Made by a program: the position numbers and the translations under genes. Positions 1 to 12,422 of a DNA stretch of 64,000 bases are shown piece after piece (position 1 is the stretch's first letter; each line of letters starts with the position of its first letter). The notes under the pieces are model-generated. The model was not told where the DNA came from and did not search any database. It saw nothing but the letters and a program-made list of their open reading frames with translations. Source of the stretch: Mactromeris polynyma (Eukaryota > Mollusca > Bivalvia > Venerida > Mactridae); contig JASFXZ010000020.1 in assembly GCA_032209605.1 (NCBI GenBank), forward strand, positions 2,983,501-3,047,500. Direction: 5' to 3'.

Positions 1-544
1 TACACCGTTGCTATGGCAATATATTGACATCTATAGATATTACAAAATTCGGCTCCTGATTTTAAGAATTTTCAGCTGAAAATCGTATCAATTCCACATT
101 TCAGGTACAGCGTTGCCCAGTTGCCAAAAATATTACGCTATTCAAGGGGAACCAGTCGATATAATAAAGTCTTGTCATTTGCACATTGTACAATTTATCG
201 TGAATAGAAATATACACGTATATCAGAATCATCAAAATAGTTCTGTCGAAAAAGTGGTACCCTATATTTTATGAACTTTCTTAGAATTTATTAAATTTTA
301 TAAACACCACCACGTTACGAATATGTCGTTGCTATGAGTTGTCATTACAAATTAATGGACAAAAGGGAACCCAGACATTGAATCAGCTGAAGGAAGTAAT
401 GTATAAATAGAAATAAAACTACATACTCGCCAAAGTCCGAGAGCACAGAATTAAAATAATGACACAAAAAGAGCAATAAAATAAATTCCAAATATTCTTC
501 ATTGTTGTAAGTTCGATGCAATCACAGACAGTGATTTATTTCAG

Positions 545-733
545 ATGCTAATTCCTCCAGCATCATCAACAATAAACAATGGTGTTCTAATTTGGTATGG
601 GACACTTGACAATCTCGGTAACGGCGCAAATTTTACATCAATTGAAGATACGGGATTAGTGCTAAAGTCGCGTAAATCCGTACCGTACAAGTGGTATCTT
701 TACCGGCAAACTCGAGTTAAGTATTCCAATTAG
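545..733 (+). CDS. possible lone exon, weakly cyclase-like
   Basis: Follows an acceptor-like ATTTATTTCAG and runs 62 codons to TAG. Contains LIWYGTLDNL and FTSIEDTG, which recall the LLWSGTFD and ITLEDSL blocks of the ADP-ribosyl cyclase exon 3 in this window, but with a spacing four residues shorter and without the WCG cysteine. It could be a diverged relic or chance. Confidence 0.25.
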   Translation: MLIPPASSTINNGVLIWYGTLDNLGNGANFTSIEDTGLVLKSRKSVPYKWYLYRQTRVKYSN

Positions 734-1404
734 GAGAAAAAGTTTCGCGAGACCACTTTTACTCTGAGCATAGACTAATCCGTCTACTTAATTATCTTGT
801 ATTAGTATTGTATTATTACATAAACTTAAAGGTTTCAGTAATATTGCGCTCATTAGACAAAAACAACGTTAATTCAATAAAATTGGCATAAATTTACATG
901 TAGTCCACGTTACCAATGAATTAAATAATTGTTGAATTGTTTTATAAGTTAAGTTAAGATATATAGAATACATTTCTTATGTGTAAATTTCTTGATTGAT
1001 TTGTTAGTATCCATTGATAAATACATATAGTATAGTTTAGGTTGGGGAATTCGTGAAATTAAAAGATGTGAATAGTTAACTTGTTTCTCGATAGGTTACT
1101 GGTGATAACATAATTGTTAAATTGAACATAGTCGGTGGTCTAGAGTGGCAGTCTACTTGTGGCTCCTTTTTCAGTAACACCATTCCGTCACGCTCCTTTA
1201 CGTCATTTATATTCCGGCGTTTTATCCTATATTCTGAAACATGAATGGCCAATGTAACATACATGACCTCTTACTGACGTCCGTTACTAATACACGTATT
1301 TGACAGCCCCGTATAAGAATTATGTACTGTAATCAATGATTGCGCAAAAATTCATCGTGAAATGCAGGAACTGTTTATTTTATAGTATTGCCTTGTCTTA
1401 AAAT

Positions 1405-1720
1405 ACTCAGCCCTCCGTGGTAGTTTGGTTGCCAGTTCACTAAACTTCCGGTCTGAAGGTGGTAGATTCAAAACGTATATTGTCCGTGACTCTTTGACTG
1501 ACTGTATTACATCAGTTGTCCTCAATGCCGAGGAGGAAGTTACATATTGCTTGCAAAAAATATGTTAGTACTGGTTGGTATCCCAGAGACACTGCCTTGG
1601 TCAACTGACCGTCGTACATTAGTGGAAGACTGTTAAAGAACGGCCTAAAACCCCGACACAACAAAGAAATGATACGCTTACGGACACAATCAAAATTCGT
1701 GCAGTTCTGGACCAATAGTA
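1405..1720 (+). mobile_element. SINE-like tRNA-derived element
   Basis: Starts with a degenerate tRNA-like head (CTCCGTGGTAGTTTGG, then a B-box-like GTAGATTCAAAAC). The body includes GGTCAACTGACCG, a block also present in the element at 61,330-61,570. The end (GAACGGCCTAAAACCCC then CA-rich) is the type of 3' tail seen in mollusc SINEs. Confidence 0.45.
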
Positions 1721-2282
1721 TGCAATATGAAGATAAAACATTCCCGGTAAATATAATGGGAATGGAGTATGTTTGGTGATAAGATATTTTTGGTAAACAA
1801 TTCATTTTCATCAAATTATCAAACATCCATTCTTACACTTACAATTGTTCCACTTACCGCGTTGTTGCAGTGACACGCTGTATGTGTGCTCGTTAAAGTC
1901 TAATCAGGAAGTTGAATTAGAGCATTTCCTTTCTGAGAGAACGTTCAAGAGTTCTCTATAATAACCCTTGTACAACCAAGTACCGACCGATTAATTAACT
2001 TTTCATCCTAGAGCGCGTACGAGTGAGGACGTGTTCATGTTTTGGCCATATATTGCAGACCAAAGTCTGTGTATGCTGTCGACATAATGTGCAGCCTCCC
2101 TATTGACAAGCATCCTTTAGGGGATGCTAGTTCCTGTTGTTGTTGTTGTTATTGTTGTTGTTGTTGAGGTGTTATTGGGCAAGAGAAATTTAATTGGTAG
2201 CACATTTTATTACGGGAAAATGATAATGTTGATGAAGACAGGGTGTTGATCCAGAGAGGACCTGTCTTAATAGGTTTCACTG

Positions 2283-2447
2283 TACAGTAAAACCTCGATA
2301 ATACGACCGCCCGCGGGACCCTTGAAAACTGGTCTTCTTATTAAGGTGGCCTTAATATTGAGGTTGAATAAAAAGCAAAACAGTGAAAATGGACTTGAAA
2401 ATTGTGGTCTAAATATTGAGGTGGTCGTTAGGTGAGGTTTTACTGTA
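2283..2447. mobile_element. pogo-like MITE, copy 1
   Basis: TA-flanked inverted repeats CAGTAAAACCTC and GAGGTTTTACTG. The interior includes GGACCCTTGAAAACTGGTC and AATAAAAAGCAAAA. TA target duplication and CAG-ended repeats fit the Tc1/mariner-pogo superfamily. Related copies lie at 8,557, 14,837, 15,242 and 16,660. Confidence 0.7.
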
Positions 2448-2597
2448 TTAAATATAGTGTGCATAAAATGTTGATGAAACGTAAGTAAAAAGTATATGCT
2501 TAAAGGTCTGTTTCGTGAGTTAAGCGTACTTGATAGCTATTTCATACTGACGGAGAACGATGGAACAGCAAGATGGGGTGAGCACATGATGGTTATG

Positions 2598-3270
2598 TCT
2601 AGACACCCTTACTGGCTGTGCCCCTGTGAGAGAAGGTATTATGTTGTCTTCTGTCTAGACACCCTTACTGGCTGTGCCCCTGTGAGAGAAGGTATTATGT
2701 TGTCTTCTGTCTAGACACCCTTACTGGCTGTGCCCCTGTGAGAGAAGGTATTATGTTGTCTTCTGTCTAGACACCCTTACTGGCTGTGCCCCTGTGAGAG
2801 AAGGTATTATGTTGTCTTCTGTCTAGACACCCTTACTGGCTGTGCCCCTGTGAGAGAAGGTATTATGTTGTCTTCTGTCTAGACACCCTTACTGACTGTG
2901 CCCCTGTGAGAGAAGGTATTATGTTGTCTTCTGTCTAGACACCCTTACTGACTGTGCCCCTGTGAGAGAAGGTATTATGTTGTCTTCTGTCTAGATACCC
3001 TTACTGGCTGTGCCCCTGTGAGAGAAGGTATTATGTTGTCTTCTGTCTAGACACCCTTACTGACTGTGCCCCTGTGAGAGAAGGTATTATGTTGTCTTCT
3101 GTCTAGACACCCTTACTGGCTGTGCCCCTGTGAGAGAAGGTATTATGTTGTCTTCTGTCTAGACACCCTTACTGGCTGTGCCCCTGTGAGAGAAGGTATT
3201 ATGTTGTCTTCTGTCTAGACACCCTTACTGGCTGTGCCCCTGTGAGAGAAGGTATTATGTTGTCTTCTGT
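2598..3270. repeat. 56-bp minisatellite, 12 copies
   Basis: Near-identical head-to-tail units beginning TCTAGACACCCTTACTGG. The few differences are single substitutions such as GGCTG to GACTG and GACACC to GATACC. No coding role is seen; 56 is not a multiple of three. Confidence 0.97.
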
Positions 3271-5655
3271 CTTTTAATTCAATATTTGAATTATGTTATC
3301 CCTACCACTTTCCAGCCAACAATTTCTGGTTCAATTGATATATAACTTTTGTTTGTTGGAATCGTAGTTTTTGTAAATACCGTATGCATAGTTTCCGAGC
3401 GTCGACTTTCTGGTCTAAAACGCGATCACATAGGGTTTCAAACCAAACATAAATATTTGTGTAGATAATCTCGAGCTAGTTTCGGTATAAATGGTCTCTA
3501 CACATGGAATTACCTTGGAGTACATGTACTATGTTCAAACATTTATAAGCGTTTTCTACACTTTTATATGAATATAGTTAATGGTCTCAATGGTAGGGCA
3601 CACGCGAACAATACGTCAAACAGATCCTGCGGAAAGATCTTTATTGACTGAGCGAAAGTACCACGAGATAAAAATAATTTCACACATGTCACCTCTATGC
3701 CATCGTACAATAACATCAAATGTTTTGTTTTATTTAGTTCTGCACAAAAGCACCGTGAAGTGTGTATATTGGTCATGCAATGATTGTCTTAATGGTAACA
3801 CATGGAGAAGATAGCGACTTCCTGTATCTGTAAGAGCGAAATAACCGCGTTTATAACACGGCCGGGACACACCCACGACGTGGAGACATTGGTTCTCAGT
3901 GACCCCTTAATTGGCACTGAGTATTAAAAGGGCAGTTCTAGGAGTTGGTGAATGCACAAACAGACAGTTAAAGTGAATGAACACGCCAGTCATCTCCACG
4001 CATATTTTTCTAATAAACACAAATATTATTTTCGCAAATTGCATGTTATGATAAATAGCCAAATGTGTGTTGTTTTACAGTTATTGTTTCAATGAGTAAA
4101 GTTATATCCTGCTTAAGACCAACAATTCTAACTAATACAAATGAATATTCTCCTTCAGTTTTGTGTATTTCCTGGTTCCTGGTACCATTTTCTCTTGTTT
4201 GAATTCTTTAATTGCATTTAAAATCGTTCTCAACGAATTGAAATACATGTAATGTGATATGTGAGCATGGTTTTTTTAAATACATATAATATATTATTAT
4301 GAATTTTACCAGCGATTTTAAATGAATAAAAGTGGAACAAACATGTATTTGTTTAGTCACGATGACATAGGTCTCCTCTGTATGAGACATTGGGATTGGT
4401 TTTATCAGGAGAAGACTCCAGACTGGCACGAACAACACTTAAAGACTTCATCTTATATCGAGCTTAAATTAATGTATACACATTTTTTTCTGTAAAACAT
4501 ATTCAAACCGCCCACATCAGGTTTTTTTACTAAAATCTACCTGTATATTAAAAATTGCGTTTCTGGAAATATATTTACTTCTTTCCGGTTATAGCGAGCA
4601 AAATAATATACATGTGCATGGGTTTTTCGTATTAGCCGAGATACTTCACAATGCCCACGGGGGAAGATGGACCACGAGCGGTGTTGATGTAAGAATCATA
4701 TCCGACGTTTGTTTGGTCAAACATTTTGATATTCAGTCTAGTTTCTTCTTCGTTTTATTCTTGTTATCCTTCTTGTTCACAAACCGTGACTTTCCGTTTG
4801 GTTGGTTATACCCACCATTTCGTTCACTAATCGTTACCTACCCATCGTTACTTCAAGTGTGTCAAACTTAACCTACTTTATAAATAAGCGCGTCACTTAA
4901 CGTTAGATAGAATTCAGCCATCTTGTCAAATATTAAACCAAAAAAAAAAAGTGATAATTTTGCATCAGACCGACGCAAAGTCAGCGTTCTCAAGTGGACT
5001 ACAATATATGCACTAGTAGCTTAACTTCCGGGTAATTTAATACGGAAAAGGGACTTCAGACGACATGGGCAAAACTAATTATGATGTTGATGAAAGTTCG
5101 CGAACAGTGAGTCAACATTTATGATTATGTTTCATTTGTTGTTCTACAGTTGTTTACATTTATGGAGCCCGATTTGCGATAATGCAGTCAAATCTTATAA
5201 CAAGTTGTTGATTCTGCTAAATAAACTGTTTAGTGATACATGTACATACACAGGGGCGGTTCCAGGATTTGGACTTAGGGGGGGCGTAACTTTTTTGGGT
5301 TTGCTCAAGCCTTATAAAACGGCAATGACCCCCCCCCCCTGAATCCGCTAGTGTGTATTGTATATTACGTTTTGTAAACGCTTCGAGGATAGACGAACTC
5401 CGGAATTCACTAACAATTATTTTGTTTACCAGCGGTACAAATACATTTAGATTCATTAAAGCTCAGCCAATCTACTGCGATTCGAGCTTGTACCGCAAGA
5501 TTAGATGCAAATACCCATATTGTACCAAATCGGGGTATATCTATTGTTCAATTGTTGTAATTACTGTTTCAATTCAAAGGGTTTAACAAGGATTTAATTT
5601 GTATATCTGTCGAAAGTTTTGGGCGAATAGTTTTTACTTCATCCTATCAATAAAA
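3271..5655. other. region without a supported gene
   Basis: Unique-looking AT-rich DNA with short chance ORFs only. One hAT-like element end pair lies at about 5250-5352 (CAGGGGCGGTTCCAG and CTGAATCCGCTAGTG, with a C run inside), similar to ends near 53,089 and 57,372. Confidence 0.5.
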
Positions 5656-8333
5656 GTGTGTGAGAGCCAGTCTATGGTTGGATTGGCAATACTGTAAGGT
5701 GTGTGACAGCCAGTCTATGGTTGGATTGACAATACTGTAAGGTGTGTGACAGCCAGTCTATGGTTGTATTGGCAATACTGTAAGGTGTGTGAGAGCCAGT
5801 CTATGGTTGGATTGGCAATACTGTAAGGTGTGTGATAGTCAGTCTATGGTTGGATTGGCAATACTGTAAGGTGTGTGATAGCCAGTCTATGGTTGGATTG
5901 GCAATACTGTAAGGTGTGTGACAGCCAGTCTATGGTTGGATTGGCAATACTGTAAGGTGTGTGACAGCCAGTCTATGGTTGGATTGGCAATATTGTAAGG
6001 TGTGTGACAGCCAGTCTATGGTTGGATTGGCAATACTGTAAGGTGTGTGATAGCCAGTCTATGGTTGGATTGGCAATATTGTAAGGTGTGTGACAGCCAG
6101 TCTATGGTTGGATTGGCAATACTGTAAGGTGTGTGACAGCCAGTCTATGGTTGTATTGGCAATAATGTAAGGTGTGTGACAGCCAGTCTATGGTTGGATT
6201 GGCAATATTGTAAGGTGTGTGACAGCCAGTCTATGGTTGGATTGGCAATACTGTAAGGTGTGTGACAGCCAGTCTATGGTTGTATTGGCAATACTGTATG
6301 GTGTGTGACAGCCAGTCTATGGTTGTATTGGCAATATTGTAAGGTGTGTGACAGCCAGTCTATGGTTGGATTGGCAATACTGTAAGGTGTGTGACAGCCA
6401 GTCTATGGTTGGATTGACAATACTGTAAGGTGTGTGACAGCCAGTCTATGGTTGGATTGACAATACTGTAAGGTGTGTGACAGCCAGTCTATGGTTGAAT
6501 TGGCAATACTGTAAGGTGTGTGATAGCCAGTCTATGGTTGGATTGGCAATACTGTAAGGTGTGTGACAGTCAGTCTATAGTTGGATTGGCAATACTGTAA
6601 GGTGAGGTGACAGTCAGTCTATGGTTGGATTGGCAATACTGTAAGGTGTGTGAGGTGACAGTCAGTCTATGGTTGGATTGGCAATACTGTAAGGTGTGTG
6701 ATAGCCAGTCTATGGTTGGAATGGCAATACTGTAAGGTGTGTGACAGCCAGTCTATGGTTGGATTGGCAATACTGTAAGGTGTGTGACAGCCAGTCTATG
6801 GTTGGATTGGCAATACTGTAAGGTGTGTGACAGCCAGTCTATGGTTGGATTGGCAATACTGTAAGGTGTGTGACAGCCAGTCTATGGTTGGAATGGCAAT
6901 ACTGTAAGGTGTGTGACAGTCAGTCTATGGTTGGATTGACAATACTGTAAGGTGTGTGACAGCCAGTCTATGGTTGGATTGACAATACTGTAAGGTGTGT
7001 GACAGCCAGTCTATGGTTGGATTGACAATACTGTAAGGTGTGTGAGAGCCAGTCTATGGTTGGATTGACAATACTGTAAGGTGTGTGACAGCCAGTCTAT
7101 GGTTGGATTGGCAATACTGTAAGGTGTGTGACTGCCAGTCTATGGTTGGATTGGCAATACTGTAAGGTGTGTGACAGCCAGTCTATGGTTGGATTGGCAA
7201 TATTGTAAGGTGTGTGAGAGCCAGTCTATGGTTGGATTGGCAATATTGTAAGGTGTGTGACAGCCAGTCTATGGTTGGATTGGCAATATTGTAAGGTGTG
7301 TGACAGCCAGTCTATGGTTGGATTGGCAATACTGTAAGGTGTGTGACAGCCAGTCTATGGTTGGATTGACAATACTGTAAGGTGTGTGACAGCCAGTCTA
7401 TGGTTGGATTGGCAATACTGTAAGGTGTGTGACAGCCAGTCTATGGTTGGATTGGCAATACTGTAAGGTGTGTGACAGCCAGTCTATGGTTGGATTGACA
7501 ATACTGTAAGGTGTGTGACAGCCAGTCTATGGTTGGATTGGCAATACTGTAAGGTGTGTGACAGCCAGTCTATGGTTGGATTGACAATACTGTAAGGTGT
7601 GTGACAGCCAGTCTATGGTTGGATTGGCAATACTGTAAGGTGTGTGACAGCCAGTCTATGGTTGGATTGACAATACTGTAAGGTGTGTGACAGCCAGTCT
7701 ATGGTTGGATTGGCAATACTGTAAGGTGTGTGACAGCCAGTCTATGGTTGGATTGGCAATATTGTAAGGTGTGTGATAGCCAGTCTATGGTTGGATTGGC
7801 AATACTGTAAGGTGTGTGAGGTGACAGCCAGTCTATGGTTGGATTGGCAATATTGTAAGGTGTGTGACAGCCAGTCTATGGTTGGATTGGCAATACTGTA
7901 AGGTGTGTGACAGCCAGTCTATGGTTGGATTGGCAATATTGTAAGGTGTGTGACAGCCAGTCTATGGTTGGATTGGCAATATTGTAAGGTGTGTGACAGC
8001 CAGTCTATGGTTGGAATGGCAATACTGTAAGGTGTGTGACAGCCAGTCTATGGTTGGATTGGCAATACTGTAAGGTGTGTGACAGCCAGTCTATGGTTGG
8101 AATGGCAATACTGTAAGGTGTGTGACAGCCAGTCTATGGTTGGATTGGCAATATTGTAAGGTGTGTGACAGCCAGTCTATGGTTGGATTGGCAATACTGT
8201 AAGGTGTGTGACAGCCAGTCTATGGTTGGATTGGCAATACTGTAAGGTGTGTGACAGCCAGTCTATGGTTGGATTGGCAATACTGTAAGGTGTGTGACAG
8301 CCAGTCTATGGTTGGATTGGCAATACTGTAAGG
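5656..8333. repeat. 43-bp minisatellite, about 62 copies
   Basis: Unit starts GTGTGTGACAGCCAGTCTAT and continues GGTTGGATTGGCAATACTGTAAG. Variants at a few positions (GACAGC/GATAGC, GGCAAT/GACAAT, TACTG/TATTG) recur in blocks, indicating expansion by segmental copying. Occasional 5-bp insertions (GTGAG) occur. Confidence 0.97.
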
Positions 8334-8554
8334 ACATCAACGTGCAAGGAAAAGAAAAATAAGGACTTGCATGTTCATTCTATTGTCCAATGTTCATGGT
8401 GATATAATTATGTAAGATAATGTACATTGAACTGGTGATATAAACGTGTTCCTAGTATACTTGAAGCATTCAAGATACACTAGAGCATCTTATAATATTG
8501 AATATAGTACTTCAGTATCGTGAACAAATGTTTCACAGGAGTGATAACTACATG

Positions 8555-9192
8555 TACAGTAAAACCTCACTTAAATACCACATCAATAATAGGACCAAAA
8601 TTAAGACCACAATTTACAAGTCCATGTTCACTGTTTTGCTCTTCATTTACAAAATGTAACCTCAATAACGACTATCTCAATAAGAAGACCAGTTTTCAAG
8701 GGTCCCTACCTCAATAAGAAGACCAGTTTGCAAGGGTCCCTACCTCAATAAGAAGACCAGTATTCAAGGGTCCCTACCTCAATAAGAAGACCAGTTTTCA
8801 AGGGTCCCTACCTCAATAAGAAGACCAGTTTTCAAGGGTCCCTACCTCAATAAGAAGACCAGTGTTCAAGGGTCCCTACCTCAATAAGAAGACCAGTTTT
8901 CAAGGGTCCCTACCTCAATAAGAAGACCAGTTTCAAGGGTCCCTACCTCAATAAGAAGACCAGTGTTCAAGGGTCCCTACCTCAATAAGAAGACCAGTTT
9001 TCAAGGGTCCCTACCTCAATAAGAAGACCAGTTTCAAGGGTCCCTACCTCAATAAGAAGACCAGTGTTCAAGGTCCCAACCTCAATAAGAAGACTAGTTT
9101 TCAAGGGTCCCTACCTCAATAAGAAGACCAGTTTACAATGGTCCCTACCTCAATAAGAAGACCAGTTTGCAATGGTCCCTACCTCAATAAGA
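8555..9192. repeat. pogo-like MITE whose interior expanded into a 34-bp minisatellite
   Basis: Starts with the MITE end TACAGTAAAACCTCAC and normal MITE interior to about 8,670. The segment ACCTCAATAAGAAGACCAG plus TTTTCAAGGGTCCCT then repeats about 15 times to 9,192. The same segment occurs once in intact copies such as 16,660-16,818. The right terminal repeat is missing. Confidence 0.9.
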
Positions 9193-9471
9193 CATGAAGT
9201 CAAGTTTGAGAAACACGAAAATTCGGTCACTGGCGCTAATTAATTAATTTAAGCTCGATATAATGACGAAAGCTTTAAGCGTTGTTCGTACCACTCTCGA
9301 GTCTTCTACTGATTAAACCAATCCATATGTTTAATACAGAATAGCCCTGTGTCATCGTGACTAAAGACGGCGAGGTTCGAGCCCCGGACATGTAGGTTCA
9401 GGGACTGGCAACCTCATCACCACACTACCACTTCTCTCAAACGTATGCTTAAAATGTGTTGTATTTTTTAG

Positions 9472-9684
9472 GGGGCGTCTCACGATAATCCAGCATTCAC
9501 AGTGGAAGTTCAAGGCCCACAGGAGCAGAATCTTAGCGACAAGGAGATGGCAAGAAAAGAGCTCGATGCGTTTGGTGAAATCCCTCACGGTGGACTCCAG
9601 GATCATATAAAATTTGGTTTTCTTATCATGTTCGTGGTGACATTTTTTGTTGTGGCAGTTGTGATGACAGGGACAAGTGTTTGA
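9472..9684 (+). CDS. putative terminal exon of a single-pass membrane protein
   Basis: A T-rich acceptor ending at 9471 is followed by 70 codons and TGA. The peptide begins GASHDNPAFTVEV, is polar and charged for about 48 residues (includes DKEMARKELDAFGE), then has one strongly hydrophobic segment (FGFLIMFVVTFFVVAVVM) and stops five residues later. It would therefore be C-tail anchored or the last span of a larger protein. AATAAA occurs at about 9983. The family was not recognised and upstream exons were not found. A tRNA-like B-box fragment (9,388-9,400) lies just before the exon. The last codons and stop are tandemly duplicated in the 3'UTR (see repeat). Confidence 0.5.
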   Translation, partial: GASHDNPAFTVEVQGPQEQNLSDKEMARKELDAFGEIPHGGLQDHIKFGFLIMFVVTFFVVAVVMTGTSV

Positions 9685-9755
9685 GGGTTATTCACTATAA
9701 GGAGTTGTGATGACAGGGACAAGTGTTTGAGGGTTATTCACTATAAGGAGTTGTG
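9658..9755. repeat. 46-bp tandem duplication over a stop codon
   Basis: GTTGTGATGACAGGGACAAG with the following TGTTTGAGGG and about 16 further bases occurs twice, 46 bp apart. The first copy holds the last codons and TGA of the exon ending at 9684; the second lies in its 3'UTR. Confidence 0.9.
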
Positions 9756-11137
9756 GAGCGTCATGTGTTCTGTACTGTATATAAGATTATTTTTACGATT
9801 TTTTATTTGCAATATTTTTTTTTTAAATATTATATCAGTGATCTGATTGGTGTGGCGGATATTGATTTCAATATTTTGCAATTAAGACCTGTTGGGTTTT
9901 CTTCAGCTTTTTTATAGCCATTATTATTTCCCATTGTCAAAAAATATATATTCCCAATTTGTAGTGCTATGTAAAAATTCCAAATAAATCTGAAGAAGAA
10001 AATTGGGTTTTATTTAGCTTAAAATTGACAAAGTTGAGGCTATGCTCTCACTGGCAGTTTACTATTAATAGCAATTGTTCAGTAATTAATCACTACATCC
10101 TATGGGTATGGGTCATCTTCCCAAAATAGCCAAAACTTACTTGCTGTTTTATTATTAGCTGTTGAATATTTGTAATTAAAGCATAAAGTGACGTTGCGGA
10201 AGTTGATATAGAATTAATAATCCTCAAGGAATGTAATACAGCTTGATATTCACCTGGATGGTACAATATTCACCTCGGTTGTCAAAACGGTCAATATACA
10301 AATAAACACGTAACACGTTATAGTTTAAATCATTTTGTATGAAGGAATAAACCCTGTCATACATTTCTCAAATGCGTTTATTCCAAACAATTCAAGATAA
10401 AGTATATGGTCATTAAAGTTCATTCCTGAATATTATTAACGTCGAATATAATTTTCCTATTCTTAGCTTCAGGAAACAACATGATGACTAATTCATTGAT
10501 TTAGAACAACGACTGTACATGCATTATAAATATTTGATTACGCATGCCTCTTAAAGCATTTACCAAGAAAATGACAACAAAGGAATGTTATAGCTTTCTT
10601 TTCATTCAAATGATTTTTTCTCATGAAATATTTAATTTCCTTCAAACACAATTGCTGATTCATTGTCACTTCGAATATTTACATTGTAAAACAGTTCGTG
10701 GGATAATTAATCCCAACGTACAAAAAGCGTGTGCATTTAATTTGTATATAGTTTGTTTACATGCATATTTTATATGAAATAAATAATTCAAAACAAACTA
10801 TGACGTCATTGTATGATTGATTCTCTGACCACACTATGAGGATATTGTTGCTGGAATGGTTTCAATGTCTCACAACGAGATCGGGACATTCTGTCGTGAC
10901 AATTAAGAGAGCGAAATGCGACAATGGTACAATCTGTTTCAAATAATTCCAAGCATGTCAACCATGTTCCAGTTATTTCTGAAATCATATTATAATATGT
11001 AGATATACAGTCGGTGTACTGCTGCTGGAACATCTTATCCGTGTGTCGATGAAGATGTGCACATATTGTGGTTAATGCCTGGAGACCTACAAGCATCCTC
11101 AGGTGGACTCCAACCGTCGTCAGACATTTCGATCCCT

Positions 11138-11353
11138 TTTCCACTATGTCCTCTGGTTGGCGGGGTCCGCAGTGATGATCAAGTCCTATGTCCTCTGGTT
11201 GGCGGGGTCCGCAGTGGTGATCAAGTCCTATGTCCTCTGGTTGGCGGGGTCCGCAGTGGTGATCAAGTCCTATGTCCTCTGGTTGGCGGGGTCCGCAGTG
11301 GTGATCAAGTCCTATGTCCTCTGGTTGGCGGGGTCCGCAGTGGTGATCAAGTC
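11138..11353. repeat. 42-bp minisatellite, 5 copies
   Basis: Unit contains CTCTGGTTGGCGGGGTCCGC and AGTGGTGATCAAGTCCTATGT. Being 42 bp (14 codons) it is open in more than one frame on both strands. On the minus strand one frame gives 13 codons plus TAG in each unit, matching the end of the exon at 11312-11517. Confidence 0.95.
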
Positions 11354-11517
11354 ACTGCGAGCTCGGTCACCAGGTTGGCTCGTGTCTCCTGAGCCATAGC
11401 CAGCATGACGATATTGCTGCTGGCTCTTGCTGGCTCCCTTTCTTCTTGGCCCTCCACAGTCCAGCTTCTGGAACAGCCTCCAGACTGGCTGGGCTGGATA
11501 CCCTCTTACCCAAACTT
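11312..11517 (-). CDS. putative terminal exon, unrecognised protein C-terminus
   Basis: Minus-strand acceptor TTCCCTGTAG is followed by two bases, then 67 codons and TAG. The frame has GC-rich third positions unlike its AT-rich surroundings, and reads as VWVRGYPAQPVWRLFQKLD, then a basic and Gln-rich stretch, ending SDLITTADPANQRT. The stop lies inside the 42-bp tandem array, each unit of which repeats the last 13 codons plus stop. No family was recognised and upstream exons were not found; a transposon origin is possible. Confidence 0.4.
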
Positions 11518-11852
11518 CTACAGGGAACAGCCAAGTCTTTCATATATTTATATATTATCCGGCGAACGTCATACAGATGCAAATTCGACCATGGGCTATT
11601 TTTTCGCTACGTTTAACAACTGCGTTTATATTTACTTAATTCATACGGTAATGTCACCCATAAAAATATGTGTACACATCGGTACAAAATTATCTATGCA
11701 CCATACGGACCGAGGCGATCCGAAGTGCTTTTTTTTAAATATTGAGATGAATTGATACAAATGGTTGAGAAGTCGTTGTCAAGAAAACAATGTGGATATT
11801 TATGCGCATTTTCGTTGGGCACTGTTTAACATCATTCGCCTTCTAATTGAAG

Positions 11853-11909
11853 CAAGGGAGACCACTCATTCTAGTTTAGTGTCTAAAGATTAAGTAGTCT
11901 CCCTTGTTG
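11853..11909. repeat. small inverted repeat (hairpin)
   Basis: GCAAGGGAGACCACT and AGTAGTCTCCCTTGTT face each other across about 27 bases; likely a remnant of a MITE. Confidence 0.5.
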
Positions 11910-12422
11910 TACTCGGACGGAATAAGACGTAATATTGAGTAAACATATTGTTTGGCACTAGAAAAATTCGAAGCACGGGTAAATTATGTGGGCTTGGTAA
12001 TATTTATCAATGATATCAGCTATTCAATTTTGTAATCTTGTTTACAGAAACTAAACATCAAATTGTTATCCTACAATTTATGGAAAGAACCTGTCAAAAA
12101 GAAAACAAACTCGTGGGCTAGGCTTGTTGATTGAACAATTTAAATTTAGATCATTTTGATAATTCATTGAAATTAAGAAACAAAACATAAGACAGTGAGT
12201 CCGTGGAAGGAGTCAGGATTATTATATCGATTCGATATTTTACGTGAAGCATAAGTTACTGACCATATGATTGTATAATATATGAGTAGTGTTTGTTCTG
12301 CATAAATCTATGGTGATGTATCTTTTAGGCTTATCGAATAATTCATTTGGTCACGTAACTTTCCGGATTTCTGATTGATGAGAAGTGTCTTATATAAATT
12401 TCCGCTAGGTAGAGCAAACATT

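Noticed and set aside
5656..8333. CRISPR-like regular repeats
   Set aside because: Units are contiguous with no unique spacers, and the genome is eukaryotic.
11057..11399. Plus-strand ORFs over the 42-bp array
   Set aside because: The unit is a multiple of three, so several frames stay open by arithmetic; the minus-strand exon reading is better supported.
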